Counted from the first letter of the stretch, positions 45,570 through 56,108 are shown. The stretch is DNA of 64,000 nucleotides from Methylomonas sp. 11b (GCF_000515215.1 NZ_KI911557.1:5141741-5205740), one strand, 5' to 3'. Numbers and translations: made by a program. The notes: a model not told the origin generated them from the letters alone.

Positions 45570-46514
45570 GTGAGAGTTTTAAAAGCTTTTTTGCTATGCG
45601 TTGTTTGCCAAAGCGCTTTTGCCGAGAAGGATCAAGTGACGGCCCGACAATGGCTGGATCATATGAACCGGGCGATGAAAACCCTCAACTATCGGGGTAC
45701 CGTGATCTTCATGAAAAACGGTCAGCTCGATACGATGAAATATCAGCATAGTGTTGAAAACGGCGTCGAACAGGAACGCTTGGCTTCTTTGAATTCGCCG
45801 ATGCGGGAAGTGACGCGTAAATCGAACGAAGTGACTTGCACATTCAAGGAAACCAGTCAAAAAGTGGTCAACCACCATCCGCTGGATAGTTCGTTTATCG
45901 TCAATTTGCCGCAGAACACCGCTAACCTGGAAAAAAATTATCAATTAGTTTTGTCGGGTCAGGAATCCATCGCGATGTTGCCGACGCAAATCGTCAGTGT
46001 CGAGCCTACCGATGCGCTTCGCTACCCGAGAAAAATCTGGGTGGATACCCAACATTTTTTGCCGCTGAAAGTCGAAGTTTACAATTTGGACGGCAGTATC
46101 CTTGAGCAAGTAGTGTTCACCGATTTAATGACCGATTCCTTAGCCGAGCCCCACACCGGCAATGTCGACGACAACAGCTTTCATGTCAAACATATCCACA
46201 CTGCTCAAGCCGAACCGTTTGAAAACGCCACATTCGTATTGAAGAATTGGCCGGCTGGGTTTGAACCGGTATTTTTTATTCGCAATTCTATCCAGCAATC
46301 TCAAAAAGCCGTAGATCATTTATTGATTAGCGACGGTTTTTCTACGGTGTCGGTGTATCTGGAAGCCAAAGAATCGCAAGGTATGAACGGTTTGCATAGT
46401 CTGGGTTCTGTTAATTCGTTCAGTAAGGTGATTGGCGATACCCAATTCACCGTATTGGGTGAAGTACCCGCCAAAACAGTCGAGCTAATTGCTGACGGCA
46501 TAGCGCTACGTTAG
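45570..46514 (+). CDS. rseB: Periplasmic sigma-E regulator RseB
   Basis: The 314-residue product starts with GTG (MRVLKAFLLCVVCQSAFAEK), a signal peptide cleaved near residue 18, followed by a MucB/RseB lipid-binding domain with ARQWLDHMNRAMKTLNYRGT, SVEPTDALRYPRKIWVD and a C-terminal domain. It shields RseA from DegS-type proteolysis. Annotating the upstream in-frame extension would cover rseA, so the GTG is chosen. Confidence 0.93.
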   Translation: MRVLKAFLLCVVCQSAFAEKDQVTARQWLDHMNRAMKTLNYRGTVIFMKNGQLDTMKYQHSVENGVEQERLASLNSPMREVTRKSNEVTCTFKETSQKVVNHHPLDSSFIVNLPQNTANLEKNYQLVLSGQESIAMLPTQIVSVEPTDALRYPRKIWVDTQHFLPLKVEVYNLDGSILEQVVFTDLMTDSLAEPHTGNVDDNSFHVKHIHTAQAEPFENATFVLKNWPAGFEPVFFIRNSIQQSQKAVDHLLISDGFSTVSVYLEAKESQGMNGLHSLGSVNSFSKVIGDTQFTVLGEVPAKTVELIADGIALR

Positions 46515-46557
46515 CGTGTCCTTTTTGTAACAAATCAAATGTATGAGTGGAGATTAC

Positions 46558-47961
46558 ATGCTTAATAAGCTGTTTTATGGAGTTTTGATATTTTTATTGG
46601 CGATTGACGCAAGCTATGCGCAATTGCCCGATTTTACCGAAATGGTGAAAACCAATGGGGATGCGGTGGTCAACATCAGCACGACCCAAAAGGCCGCCGA
46701 CCCGCAAGCCGGCGTCGATCAGCAGCAAATGCCGGAGGATATGCCACCGGAAATGGAAGAGTTTTTTCGACGGTTTTTTCAGGGGCCGGGGCGTGGTAAC
46801 TCCCCACGGGAGACTAACTCTCTAGGCTCGGGGTTTGTGATTTCCAAAGACGGATACGTCTTGACTAACCACCATGTAGTCAACAATGCCTCCGAGATTG
46901 TCGTCAAATTGAAAGATCGCCGGGAGTTGATCGCCAAATTGATCGGCTCCGACGAAAGCACCGATGTGGCCTTGTTGAAGGTAGAGGCCAAAGACCTGCC
47001 GGTAGTGGAAGTCGGTTCGCCGGAGCAATTGCAAGTGGGCGAGTGGGTTTTGGCCATCGGTACGCCGTTTGGTTTTGATCAATCCGTCACCGCCGGTATC
47101 GTCAGCGCTAAAGGGCGCAGTCTGCCGGATGGCAATTATGTGCCGTTCATCCAAACCGACGTCGCCATCAATCCTGGCAATTCAGGCGGCCCCTTATTCA
47201 ATATGCAAGGCAAGGTCGTAGGGATTAACTCGCAAATCTACAGCCGTTCCGGCGGCTATATGGGTTTATCGTTTGCGATTCCTATCGATGTGGCGATGAA
47301 CGTAGTCGACCAAATCAAAAGCAAGGGTAAAGTGTCGCGTGGCTGGTTGGGTGTACAAATTCAGGACGTGACCCGGCAGTTGGCGGAGTCGTTTGGTATG
47401 GACCGGCCGCACGGCGCCTTGGTTTCTAAAGTTATTCCAGGCGGACCGGCCGAAAAAGCCGGCATTCAAATCGGCGATATTATTGTCGAGTTTAATGGGC
47501 AAATAATCGAGACCTCCGGCGAGTTACCGCCTAGAGTGGGAATGACACCTATCGATGAAAAAGCCAAGGTTAAAATCATTCGCCAAGGCGATAAGCAGGA
47601 TCTTAGTGTGAAAATCGGTTTGTTGCCTGCGCAACCCTCCTCTTTGGCTAACGGGCCTGCGGCTACCCCTGAAGTGGCCGTGAACCGTCTGGGCTTGGCC
47701 GTGGCCGATTTAACCGCCGAACAACGTCAACAATCACAGGTGGAAAAAAACGGTGTAATAGTTCAAAAAGTGAACAAAGGTATTGCGATGGATGCCGGCA
47801 TTCAGCCAGGCGACATTATTTTGCGCATTCAGAATAATGTGGTGCGCGATGCCGCCGAGTTTAATTCCATCGTCGCGAAATTACCGGTTGAAAAATCGAT
47901 AGCACTTTTGGTACAACGTAACGGCAGTCCGGTGTTTTTAGCGTTTAAAATCGAGAAATAA
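46558..47961 (+). CDS. mucD: Periplasmic serine protease DegP/MucD
   Basis: The 467-residue protease has a signal peptide (MLNKLFYGVLIFLLAIDASYA), a trypsin fold with catalytic His106 (LTNHHVV), Asp136 (DESTDVALLKV) and Ser209 (NPGNSGGPLF), and two PDZ domains. It removes misfolded envelope proteins. Start at 46558 has GGAG seven bases upstream; an upstream ATG at 46543 does not. Position after rseB matches algU-mucAB-mucD of pseudomonads; no rseC/mucC is present. Confidence 0.94.
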   Translation: MLNKLFYGVLIFLLAIDASYAQLPDFTEMVKTNGDAVVNISTTQKAADPQAGVDQQQMPEDMPPEMEEFFRRFFQGPGRGNSPRETNSLGSGFVISKDGYVLTNHHVVNNASEIVVKLKDRRELIAKLIGSDESTDVALLKVEAKDLPVVEVGSPEQLQVGEWVLAIGTPFGFDQSVTAGIVSAKGRSLPDGNYVPFIQTDVAINPGNSGGPLFNMQGKVVGINSQIYSRSGGYMGLSFAIPIDVAMNVVDQIKSKGKVSRGWLGVQIQDVTRQLAESFGMDRPHGALVSKVIPGGPAEKAGIQIGDIIVEFNGQIIETSGELPPRVGMTPIDEKAKVKIIRQGDKQDLSVKIGLLPAQPSSLANGPAATPEVAVNRLGLAVADLTAEQRQQSQVEKNGVIVQKVNKGIAMDAGIQPGDIILRIQNNVVRDAAEFNSIVAKLPVEKSIALLVQRNGSPVFLAFKIEK

Positions 47962-47974
47962 TTGAGGTAACTCA

Positions 47975-48883
47975 ATGCCTACCGCCAGCAATGTAACGCA
48001 ATTGATCGGCAATACGCCATTAGTGAAATTACATAAAGTCGTGTTGGAAAACTCCGCGACTGTGCTGGCAAAGTTGGAATCGAGAAACCCCGGCGGTTCA
48101 GTCAAGGACAGAATCGGTCTGGCCATGATTCAGGCCGCCGAGAGAGCGGGTCGCTTACGCAACGGTGGCACTATTGTGGAGCCAACCTCCGGCAATACCG
48201 GTATTGCCTTAGCCATGATTGCCGCCGCCCGCGGTTATCATTGTATTTTGACAATGCCGAACACTATGTCGATCGAGCGCCGGCAATTATTGGCATTGTA
48301 TGGTGCGGAAATCTTGTTGACGCCGGGTGCTGAAGGCATGACCGGCGCAATTGCCAAGGCGCAGGAAATAGTCAGACAGACACCGGGGGCATTTATGCCC
48401 CATCAATTCGAAAATCCGGCTAACCCTGAAGTTCATAGACAAACCACCGCCCAGGAAATCTGGTCGGCTACCGACGGCCAAGTCGACGCTTTTGTTTGCG
48501 GAGTAGGTACCGGCGGCACCATTTCCGGGGTTGCCGACGTGATCAAGAACCGTAAACCGCAATTTCAAGTGATTGCCGTTGAGCCGGCTGAATCCCCGGT
48601 CATCTCGGGCGGCACGCATACACCGCACAAAATTCAGGGCATAGGGCCAGGTTTTGTGCCTAAGAATCTCGAAGTCGATCTGCTGGATGGTATCGAATTG
48701 GTCACGACCGAGGAAGCCTTTACGATGCGCAAAAGGCTGATCGAAGAAGAGGGCATTATGGCCGGTATTTCTTCCGGTGCCACTGTTTGCGCGGCGGTAC
48801 GCGTCGCGGCGCAGATGGGTGCCGGTAAAACCGTGGTGACCATTATTCACGATACCGGTGAGCGCTATTTGAGTATGAGCTAA
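47975..48883 (+). CDS. cysM: Cysteine synthase, CysM/CysK type
   Basis: The 302-residue pyridoxal-phosphate enzyme makes cysteine from O-acetylserine (or a thiosulfate form) and sulfide. PLP lysine Lys44 lies in GGSVKDRIG, with [16 protein letters not shown] (about 70-85) and [15 protein letters not shown] for phosphate binding. It lies 13 bp after mucD. The CysM versus CysK assignment rests on position and length only. Confidence 0.9.
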   Translation: MPTASNVTQLIGNTPLVKLHKVVLENSATVLAKLESRNPGGSVKDRIGLAMIQAAERAGRLRNGGTIVEPTSGNTGIALAMIAAARGYHCILTMPNTMSIERRQLLALYGAEILLTPGAEGMTGAIAKAQEIVRQTPGAFMPHQFENPANPEVHRQTTAQEIWSATDGQVDAFVCGVGTGGTISGVADVIKNRKPQFQVIAVEPAESPVISGGTHTPHKIQGIGPGFVPKNLEVDLLDGIELVTTEEAFTMRKRLIEEEGIMAGISSGATVCAAVRVAAQMGAGKTVVTIIHDTGERYLSMS

Positions 48884-48926
48884 CGCCGTTTTATCCCGCA
48901 TTCTGCTGGAGCAAAAAAAAATAACA

Positions 48927-50183
48927 ATGACAAATCCCAGCATCAAAATACGTTCCACCGGACTCGGTTATTTTATCAACCGCATTCAAACCCTGTTTGT
49001 CAGCATGTTGCGTATCTGGACGATACCCATCGTCCTGATGCTTAGCCTGTCGTCCGGCTTTACCACTTATTACGGTTTATCGCATTTTATTACGCCCTGG
49101 ATTGCGTTGGTGATTACCGTCGCCATTCAATCCATCATCGTTATCTGTTCTTTGGAAATGGCCGGCATCCATTGGAAAGCCAACAGGATGCGCTATTTTA
49201 CTGTGGTAGCGTCTCTAGCGGTGGCGATTGCCGCTTCGGTGACTTTTTCCTATTTCAAGTTTTACGAAATATCCGAGCAGGAAACCCTGCATATCAATCG
49301 GCTGAATGAGTTAAGACAGCAAACTAAAAGCTATGTGGACGGCATTCTGCAAGTTAAAAGCCAGATGCTGCACCAACAAAAACTTGATCTGGAAAAAGCT
49401 TCGCTGGATGCCAGTCAGGCGTATTTTGGCACGCATAATCAAATTGGACCCGGCTATAAAAATCAGGTGGGAGAAGGGCCGTTCTGGCGCCACTACAATC
49501 AGATTTATCAAGAAAAAAAGCAGGCCTTGCAACAGCAGGAACAAGCGTTTCAAACCTTGGACAGCAATATTAGGCTGCTGCAAAGTAACCTGAATGAACT
49601 GGATGTGACTAACGACAAGGAAGCCACTTATTCACAATTTTTAAAGAATTATCAGGATATTCAACTCGGCGTGAATCAACTGGCCAGCAGCATGGGCTTA
49701 TCTTTACCCGACGCGCCCTTGCTAATGACTTATAAACAGTTTGTCGAAGAAGTTAAGCCATCGTTCGCGATGTGGCGCGGGTTTTCCTGGTTCGCATTTG
49801 CCTGTGCGGCGATGGTGGATTTTTTCACGGTATTACTGTCTTACCGCTTGGAATTTACCGCACCGGGACCGTTAACGATCCAGGAAGAAGAACTGGTGTT
49901 TGAATGCCTACGGCAATTCACCGAGTTTCGGATCAACGAAAATGACGAACTAGAAATGGTCATCGAAAAGTCCGACTTGGAAAAAGCCCGACGCTATTCC
50001 GATTGGTCGCGCATGTTCGTGGTCGGCTTGCTGCTCAGTCGCGGCTTCTTGCGTAAAGTGGACGATAGAACCGTGGAGTTTGCGCCGAATCTTTACCCGC
50101 TGATTGCGGAAAAAATGTCCGACAAAATCGCCGCGCTTAAACAAAAAGCGGTTGCCGCAGCCGGTGTTGTTAGCCATGAATAG
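48927..50183 (+). CDS. Polytopic membrane protein with coiled-coil loop, unknown
   Basis: The 418-residue protein has three N-terminal membrane helices (about 30-50, 55-77, 87-108), a long Gln-rich helical region (about 115-265), another membrane helix (about 288-310, FSWFAFACAAMVDFFTVLL) and a soluble C-terminal domain of about 100 residues. I do not recognise a family. It overlaps the next gene by 8 bp and heads a set of envelope genes. It could be a scaffold for the SPFH-like protein downstream. Confidence 0.72.
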   Translation: MTNPSIKIRSTGLGYFINRIQTLFVSMLRIWTIPIVLMLSLSSGFTTYYGLSHFITPWIALVITVAIQSIIVICSLEMAGIHWKANRMRYFTVVASLAVAIAASVTFSYFKFYEISEQETLHINRLNELRQQTKSYVDGILQVKSQMLHQQKLDLEKASLDASQAYFGTHNQIGPGYKNQVGEGPFWRHYNQIYQEKKQALQQQEQAFQTLDSNIRLLQSNLNELDVTNDKEATYSQFLKNYQDIQLGVNQLASSMGLSLPDAPLLMTYKQFVEEVKPSFAMWRGFSWFAFACAAMVDFFTVLLSYRLEFTAPGPLTIQEEELVFECLRQFTEFRINENDELEMVIEKSDLEKARRYSDWSRMFVVGLLLSRGFLRKVDDRTVEFAPNLYPLIAEKMSDKIAALKQKAVAAAGVVSHE

Positions 50184-51240
50184 CGCCGGTAGCGAATTGG
50201 AAATCTGGCTGGCAGGCGGCGATTTATTCGAAGAGTCACTTGCCGATTCGGCGGAGCAATGGATCGCTGGTTTCGACGCCGACCGGCAAGTGGTGCAGCT
50301 AAAACTCGGGCCGTATAAAAAACTTTTTTTACGTCCGAAGAAATTCGTCAAACGCTTCTATCACCACATTCACCCTCTGACGATAGAAAGCTGGCAATAC
50401 CGGCGGCAGCTGAGTATGTTCGACGATTTTTGCACGGTGGACTTGGCGCTAGATTTGCGCTTTCAGGCTACTTTGGCTTATGTGTTGAAGAATAGTGAAA
50501 TGCTGCCCACGATTAACCAACACATCAAGCAGTTGTATGCCGACATTATCGACGATGTGGTTAATCTTGAACTGCAAACGCTGGCTGATGGCAACTGGAT
50601 TCAAACCGGTCTAATTGACACCGAGAAACGCATTGCGCTGGCTATTAACCAAGTGTTGATGCAACAGCATATTCAATCGCAAGCCCTCTGTAGTCTCACT
50701 GCCAGCTTTAACGAATTTCCGAGCGTGCAGTTGGGCCGCGACAGTGTTTATCTGAACGTGTTGAAAAAGACTTTTGAGTTGAATGAAGAACGCACCCGAG
50801 AGCTATCCCGGCAGCAGAGGTTGCTGGAAGAGGAGGAAATACACGAAAAGCGCCTGCAACTGGAACATTTGCGTCGCGTATCCGAGCTGGAATTGCAGAT
50901 GCAGGCTCAGGAAGCGGAAAAACAGCGGCGCTTGCTGGAAGACAAACAAGATCAGCTTAGTCAGCAACTGGAACTTGAGAAGCGTTTGTATGCCGAACAG
51001 CTACGCCACGAAAACGAATTAAAGGCTATGCGTCTGGAAGCGGAGTTGCTGGCCCAGGAAACCCAGCAGGTTAGGCAAAGGCTTGCAGAAAGTCAGCAAC
51101 TTACAGAACAACTGACCCATCAGGCGGAATTGCACGATAAAAAGGTACTTGCCGACATTCGCTTGCAGCAACGCACGCAAAGCTTATGGCAAGAGAATAG
51201 TTCAACGAACGAAACAGGGAGTGATCATGCAGAGCAATAA
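50176..51240 (+). CDS. SPFH-like coiled-coil protein, unknown
   Basis: The 354-residue product starts MNSAGSELEIWLAGGDLFEE. The first about 200 residues resemble an SPFH/band-7 fold (SMFDDFCTVDLALDLRFQAT, then ADIIDDVVNLELQTL and EKRIALAINQVLMQQHIQ), but there is no N-terminal membrane anchor. The rest is an unbroken Glu/Gln/Arg/Leu coiled coil. It probably oligomerises and may be recruited by the upstream membrane protein. Family assignment is a structural guess. Confidence 0.65.
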   Translation: MNSAGSELEIWLAGGDLFEESLADSAEQWIAGFDADRQVVQLKLGPYKKLFLRPKKFVKRFYHHIHPLTIESWQYRRQLSMFDDFCTVDLALDLRFQATLAYVLKNSEMLPTINQHIKQLYADIIDDVVNLELQTLADGNWIQTGLIDTEKRIALAINQVLMQQHIQSQALCSLTASFNEFPSVQLGRDSVYLNVLKKTFELNEERTRELSRQQRLLEEEEIHEKRLQLEHLRRVSELELQMQAQEAEKQRRLLEDKQDQLSQQLELEKRLYAEQLRHENELKAMRLEAELLAQETQQVRQRLAESQQLTEQLTHQAELHDKKVLADIRLQQRTQSLWQENSSTNETGSDHAEQ

Positions 51241-51955
51241 ATTGATAGGTGTAAGTTACCGGGTGTTGGTTTTGCTGTTGACCGGCTTGCTGGCGGCTTG
51301 CAGCACCACACCACGTCCGCTGCAATTTCGCACGGAAATCGATTCGCTAGTCGCCGTAAGCGCTCCGCAAAGCAATATGCGATTCGTCGTATTGCCGGGC
51401 AATGCCGGCGCAAACGAACAGGATTTGCAGTTTATCGAGTTTAAAACCTATATCGAAAAAGTCCTGGCTAATCGCGGTTACAGCAAGGCCAACAGTATCC
51501 AGGACAGCAACTTGGTGATGTTCCTGAGTTACGGTGTCGGTGCCCCGGAAGTGCATCAATACACTTACGAGGTACCGTTGTGGAACGACATGGGTTATTA
51601 CTATCCGTACCGAATGTCCAGATTTTACAACGGCTATTATCCGGGTTTCGGCGTCGGCGGCTATTCGCAACGGACCGAATCCTATACGACATTTCGGCGC
51701 TATCTGGTGCTGGAAGCCTGCGATAAAGAAGCCTATTTGCAACAGCAACAACGCAAACAGCTATGGAAAACCAGCGTGCAAAGTAACGGTTCCAGCAATG
51801 ACTTGCGCCTCGTGTTCCCTTATATGGCGGCGGCAATGCAGGCCTATTTAGGCACTAACACCGGGCACATGATCACTGTGGATATAGACGAAACCAATAC
51901 CTTGGTGCGCAGCCTGCTTGGCCCATATCAACCGAGCACGCCGCAACCGAGATAA
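51227..51955 (+). CDS. DUF4136-like lipoprotein
   Basis: The 242-residue protein has a lipobox LLAAC (Cys about 25) and a mature domain resembling DUF4136 (FRTEIDSLVAVSAPQSNMRF, then FKTYIEKVLANRGY, LVMFLSYGVGAPEVHQYTYE), with a Tyr-rich stretch (about 120-145). It overlaps the coiled-coil gene by 14 bp and has GGGAG upstream. It would sit in the outer membrane or periplasm. Function unknown. Confidence 0.75.
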   Translation: MQSNKLIGVSYRVLVLLLTGLLAACSTTPRPLQFRTEIDSLVAVSAPQSNMRFVVLPGNAGANEQDLQFIEFKTYIEKVLANRGYSKANSIQDSNLVMFLSYGVGAPEVHQYTYEVPLWNDMGYYYPYRMSRFYNGYYPGFGVGGYSQRTESYTTFRRYLVLEACDKEAYLQQQQRKQLWKTSVQSNGSSNDLRLVFPYMAAAMQAYLGTNTGHMITVDIDETNTLVRSLLGPYQPSTPQPR

Positions 51956-52140
51956 AGATTAGATTGGGTTTTCTGTCTGCTGCTGTGCTTCATTGCATGC
52001 AACATATTGACAACGCCTGGTGGCGGATACAGACTGAGGGCACACCCGCGAAGTTAGGGATTGGATTTGATGTCGAGTATGCGGTTGGCCGAGCCGAAAG
52101 TTTAGGGATGAAAGTTAACAATAATAATCAGGAGAGCAGC

Positions 52141-52668
52141 ATGAAAATAATCGTTTTGGGATTTGTCCTGGCTTTCAACAGCTTGGCTGCAAACGCTGCA
52201 AAATATGGCCTGGAGCCTGGTGATGCAGTGCTCACCAATTGCCACGAAATTTATACCCGGGGGGTGGTTAAAGCCAAAGTCGATGACGGCTACACCGTGC
52301 ACTTTCCCAAAAACGCCGGACCTATCCAGTGTCCGCCGTTTCGTTGGCATGCCGAGTTTGTATTGCCGTTTCAATCCGTTCCGGAATATCGCTTAAAGTT
52401 TCTAGGCGGCTTAAAACGCGACATCCTCTTTCAAGTGGGCGAGCCGGTGACTTTTCGGGTCGATACCGACAGACGCGTTGTCAAAACCAAAGCCAGCATC
52501 GACATCGACGCACAGATTACCGATATCAGCAGTAACGGCGCGATAGCCGTGAAATTAATCAGCACCGACCCGGAAGCAGCAGCGACATTTTGGCAATGGA
52601 TAGGCGGCAATTATGTCGATTTACGGCATAAATATTTGGAACCGGAACGGGATAAAAGATCCCGGTAG
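52141..52668 (+). CDS. Secreted protein of unknown function
   Basis: The 175-residue product has a clean signal peptide (MKIIVLGFVLAFNSLAANA) with AGGAG before the ATG. The mature part begins KYGLEPGDAVLTNCHEIYTR and resembles a small beta-rich fold that may be SH3-like (VKAKVDDGYTVHFP), with two Cys that could form a disulfide. It is the last gene of the envelope set, separated by 185 bp. A longer open frame to 51964 is not credible because it would lack this signal. Confidence 0.68.
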   Translation: MKIIVLGFVLAFNSLAANAAKYGLEPGDAVLTNCHEIYTRGVVKAKVDDGYTVHFPKNAGPIQCPPFRWHAEFVLPFQSVPEYRLKFLGGLKRDILFQVGEPVTFRVDTDRRVVKTKASIDIDAQITDISSNGAIAVKLISTDPEAAATFWQWIGGNYVDLRHKYLEPERDKRSR

Positions 52669-53009
52669 TTCCCACAAATCAAGCTAAACACGTTCTTGTA
52701 ATTGCTAACGCAATAGCTGGCAATTCTTAGCTATCTGCTGATGGACCAACGCATGGATGCAGAAGGAATAGCAACGCATGGTGCAATTCCCTAGCGGATC
52801 GCAGAGAGGAGAATTACTTGCTATTCAGTTCCCTGGTTTGCTTATTTTCCTTATTTCCCATACGCTTTTGGACAAACACACTGAGGGCGCGTCTAATCCG
52901 TTTGAAGATGATCGCAAAGCTGGGATTGGCCTGGGGCAGAGTATTGGTAGAGACGGTATGAATTCGGCATTCTTCCATTTGACAAAAGTTGATCGGACCG
53001 CCCATCCCG
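52669..53009. other. 341-bp intergenic region
   Basis: No gene is supported. The decamer CAACGCATGG occurs twice (about 52748 and 52772) and there is a dyad near 52705-52735. It likely holds the promoter for the HD-GYP gene. Confidence 0.5.
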
Positions 53010-54284
53010 ATGCAAGATGACTTCAACATTACCGTGGATCAGCTGCGAATCGGGTTGTATATTCACCTCGATCTCAAGTGGTTTGATCACCCATTCTCGT
53101 TCAGCCATTTCAAGATAAAGAACGAGGCACAGATCAAGACCCTCCAGAGTCTTGGGCTGAAGTCAATTCGTTACGATCCGGCCCTCAGCGATGTCAATCC
53201 ACTGCCAAAAAAACCACAGCAGGTAGAGCAAACACAGGTTGCAACCAAGCCGGATATTTTGCCGGCGCTGGCGACCAAACTGGCGCTAGTCGAGCGAATC
53301 CAGCAGCAGCGAGAGGCGGCGGCACGGATCGAAAATGCCTTTATCGATACTGCTAAAACGATACACGGTATCGAGAAAAGCCTGTATACCATGCCGGCGG
53401 AGACTTTGCGAAAGGCGACACAATTGGTGGACCAAATTGTCGACTCGCTGCTTTGCGCGCCGGAACTTGCTATACACGTCATGATAGGCAAGGCGGGGGC
53501 CGAGGAAATGTATTACCACTCTTTAAATGTCACCATGCTGTCCCTGATGATGGCGCGCGACATCGAATTGCCCCAAGAGGTGGTCGGCACCTTGGGGCTG
53601 GGCGCGCTGTTCCACGATATTGGTCATAAGGAGATTCCGTCAAAGATCCTGATGAAAAAGGAGCCGCTCAATCAGGCTGAGCGTCATTTATTCGAAATGC
53701 ATTGCCAGTACGGCGCGGATATCGGCCGGCGACTGGGGCTTGCACCTGCCGTCTTGGCCATCATCCGCGAACATCACGAACTGTTCGATGGGACCGGCTA
53801 CCCCAGTAAATTGAAAGGCGAAGCGATCAGTTTACTTTCCCGCATTGTCGTCATTGCCAACCATTACGATGAACTGTGCAACCCGATGAATATTAACGAT
53901 GCGCTGACACCTCATGAGGCTCTGTCGACGATGTTCGCCAAGTTGCGCAACAAATTCGATCAGAAGTTGCTTCAGGTCTTCATCCATTGTCTTGGTGTGT
54001 ATCCGCCCGGCACGATCGTGCAGTTTTCCAATGGCGTGATCGGCATGGTCGTCACCGTCAATACGGCCAAGCCGATGAAACCGCTGGTGCTGATTTACGA
54101 TGCGGATATTCCCAGGGATGAAGCGATCCTGGTGGACATGGCGTGCGAAGCGGATGCGAATATCGCGAAGGCGATCAGACCGGCGCAGGTTCCGCGGGAA
54201 ATATACAACTATCTCAGTCCACGCAAGCGGGTCAATTATTATTTCGATCCGAACAATCCCGGCCAGGAGCAAAGCGCCAGATGA
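53010..54284 (+). CDS. HD-GYP cyclic-di-GMP phosphodiesterase
   Basis: The 424-residue protein has an N-terminal DUF3391 domain (MQDDFNITVDQLRIGLYIHL) and a C-terminal HD-GYP domain with the HD pair at 202-203 (LFHDIGHKEIP), HHELFDGTGYP with GYP at 263-265, and a later HYDELCNP. All key residues for a metal-dependent c-di-GMP phosphodiesterase are present. ATG at 53010 is chosen over an in-frame TTG. It overlaps the next gene by 4 bp (ATGA), so the pair likely acts together. Confidence 0.9.
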   Translation: MQDDFNITVDQLRIGLYIHLDLKWFDHPFSFSHFKIKNEAQIKTLQSLGLKSIRYDPALSDVNPLPKKPQQVEQTQVATKPDILPALATKLALVERIQQQREAAARIENAFIDTAKTIHGIEKSLYTMPAETLRKATQLVDQIVDSLLCAPELAIHVMIGKAGAEEMYYHSLNVTMLSLMMARDIELPQEVVGTLGLGALFHDIGHKEIPSKILMKKEPLNQAERHLFEMHCQYGADIGRRLGLAPAVLAIIREHHELFDGTGYPSKLKGEAISLLSRIVVIANHYDELCNPMNINDALTPHEALSTMFAKLRNKFDQKLLQVFIHCLGVYPPGTIVQFSNGVIGMVVTVNTAKPMKPLVLIYDADIPRDEAILVDMACEADANIAKAIRPAQVPREIYNYLSPRKRVNYYFDPNNPGQEQSAR

Positions 54285-55933
54285 GCAGCCTCGAACATCT
54301 GATGATTGATTACAGCCAGCATATGATGTTGCTGGTTGAACCCGGTGAGTTGCGGATCATCATTGCCAACAAGATGGTCGAGAAGATGCTTGGCTATTCG
54401 GAAGCGGAATTGCTGGCTATGGCCATCACGAATATCGAAAGTTCGTTGCAAGACGTCTTTTATTGGGAGGACGTCCGTAACGGGCAATACCAGGATATCG
54501 AGACCCAGGACGGACTTTACCAATGCGCCGACGGTTCGATGCTGACGGTGACCAAATCCGTCAAGGTCATTCACCATGAAGGGCGCCCTCTGATTCTGAT
54601 TCAGGCCAGGGATGTACAGAACGAACACAAGGCCGAGGATGCCCTGGCCCAAATATTGTCGCAACTGCGGGCAACGCTGGAATCGACAGGCAACGGCATT
54701 CTGGTCATCGATTGGCATGGCAAGATCGCCAACATGAACCGCCAGTTCAGCAGCATGTGGGGCATTTCCGACGAGTTGCTGCTGGAGAGGGAGGAAGCGG
54801 ATATTCTCGAGTTCATTGCCGGGCTGGTTGCCGAGCCGGAAGTATTGCGTATTCGCCTACAGGAACTCGTCGGCAACAGCGAAACCGAAGATATCCTGAG
54901 TCTCAATGATGGCCGGATTTTCGAATGCAGATCGCGGCCGCAATATCTAGGCGAGCACATCATCGGCCGCGTCTTCGGCTTCAACGATATTACCGAACGC
55001 AAACGGGCCGAGGAAGCGTTGCGCGATTCCCGAGACGAACTTGAAGAGCAGGTGCGAAAGCGCACTGAATCCCTGCAAATGGCGAATACGCAATTGTTGG
55101 CCGAGAAGGCACGTCAAGAGGAGCTTATCGGGCAGCTTGAAGAAACTCAGATGCAACTGCTGCAATCCGAAAAAATGGCTTCGATAGGCCAGCTCGCTGC
55201 CGGCGTGGCTCACGAGATCAATAATCCCATTGGCTTCGTCAACTCCAACTTGAGTACCTTGCAGGAGTATGTCGATGGGATGCTCAGACTGTTGGCGGCA
55301 TACGAGCGGATCGAAGGGTCGTTGGTGAATGAGGCCTTGCAAAATATTACGCACCTCAAACAGGAAATTAATATCGGCTATCTGCGCGAAGATATCGGCG
55401 ACCTTCTGGCGGAATCCCTCGACGGCTTGCAGCGAGTGCGGCGCATCGTTAAAGATCTGAAGGATTTCTCTCACGTTGGCGAACTGGAACAGCAATCGGC
55501 GAATCTTGAGTCGGGTCTCGACAGCACGCTTAACGTGGTATGGAACGAAATCAAGTACAAAGCCGACGTCGTTAAGGAATATGGCGGAATCCCGGAAATC
55601 AACTGCATCGCGTCCCAACTTAACCAGGTGTTTATGAACCTGCTGATCAATGCCGTGCAAGCTATCGAGGATCATGGCCGAATTACGCTTCGCACCGCTT
55701 ATGACGAGCAAAGCGTCTGGGTTGAGGTGGAGGATACCGGCAAGGGCATCAAGCCCGAACAGCTCGGAAAAATCTTCGACCCATTTTTTACCACCAAGTC
55801 GGTCGGCATGGGCACAGGCCTGGGTCTATCGTTATCCTATGGGATCGTTAAAAAGCACAACGGGCGGATAGAAGTGAAGAGCGAACTCGGTAAGGGCACT
55901 TGCTTTCGCGTATGTTTGCCGCGGACTAGCTGA
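54281..55933 (+). CDS. PAS-domain histidine kinase
   Basis: The 550-residue soluble kinase has two PAS domains (about 10-120, ending in [13 protein letters not shown], and about 125-250, ending in [12 protein letters not shown]), a coiled-coil, a HisKA-like domain with the phospho-acceptor His311 in [13 protein letters not shown], and an HATPase domain with [14 protein letters not shown] and [13 protein letters not shown]. No TM helix or receiver domain is present. Start at 54281 overlaps the HD-GYP stop. No response regulator is adjacent. Confidence 0.93.
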   Translation: MSSLEHLMIDYSQHMMLLVEPGELRIIIANKMVEKMLGYSEAELLAMAITNIESSLQDVFYWEDVRNGQYQDIETQDGLYQCADGSMLTVTKSVKVIHHEGRPLILIQARDVQNEHKAEDALAQILSQLRATLESTGNGILVIDWHGKIANMNRQFSSMWGISDELLLEREEADILEFIAGLVAEPEVLRIRLQELVGNSETEDILSLNDGRIFECRSRPQYLGEHIIGRVFGFNDITERKRAEEALRDSRDELEEQVRKRTESLQMANTQLLAEKARQEELIGQLEETQMQLLQSEKMASIGQLAAGVAHEINNPIGFVNSNLSTLQEYVDGMLRLLAAYERIEGSLVNEALQNITHLKQEINIGYLREDIGDLLAESLDGLQRVRRIVKDLKDFSHVGELEQQSANLESGLDSTLNVVWNEIKYKADVVKEYGGIPEINCIASQLNQVFMNLLINAVQAIEDHGRITLRTAYDEQSVWVEVEDTGKGIKPEQLGKIFDPFFTTKSVGMGTGLGLSLSYGIVKKHNGRIEVKSELGKGTCFRVCLPRTS

Positions 55934-56108
55934 CAGGCGTTCCGCCATTTGCCTATAGGCAATCCACCATGCTAAACGGTCGAGGTAATCAGGATAATTC
56001 GATCCGAAAAGCTTGTTTATCTCTAGCGAATTTGCCGTTATGCCTATTCTCCCCGACAAATGGTGAACAGCTGTTGTTTACTGAGAATGGTTCCGGCGGG
56101 AGAGTCCG

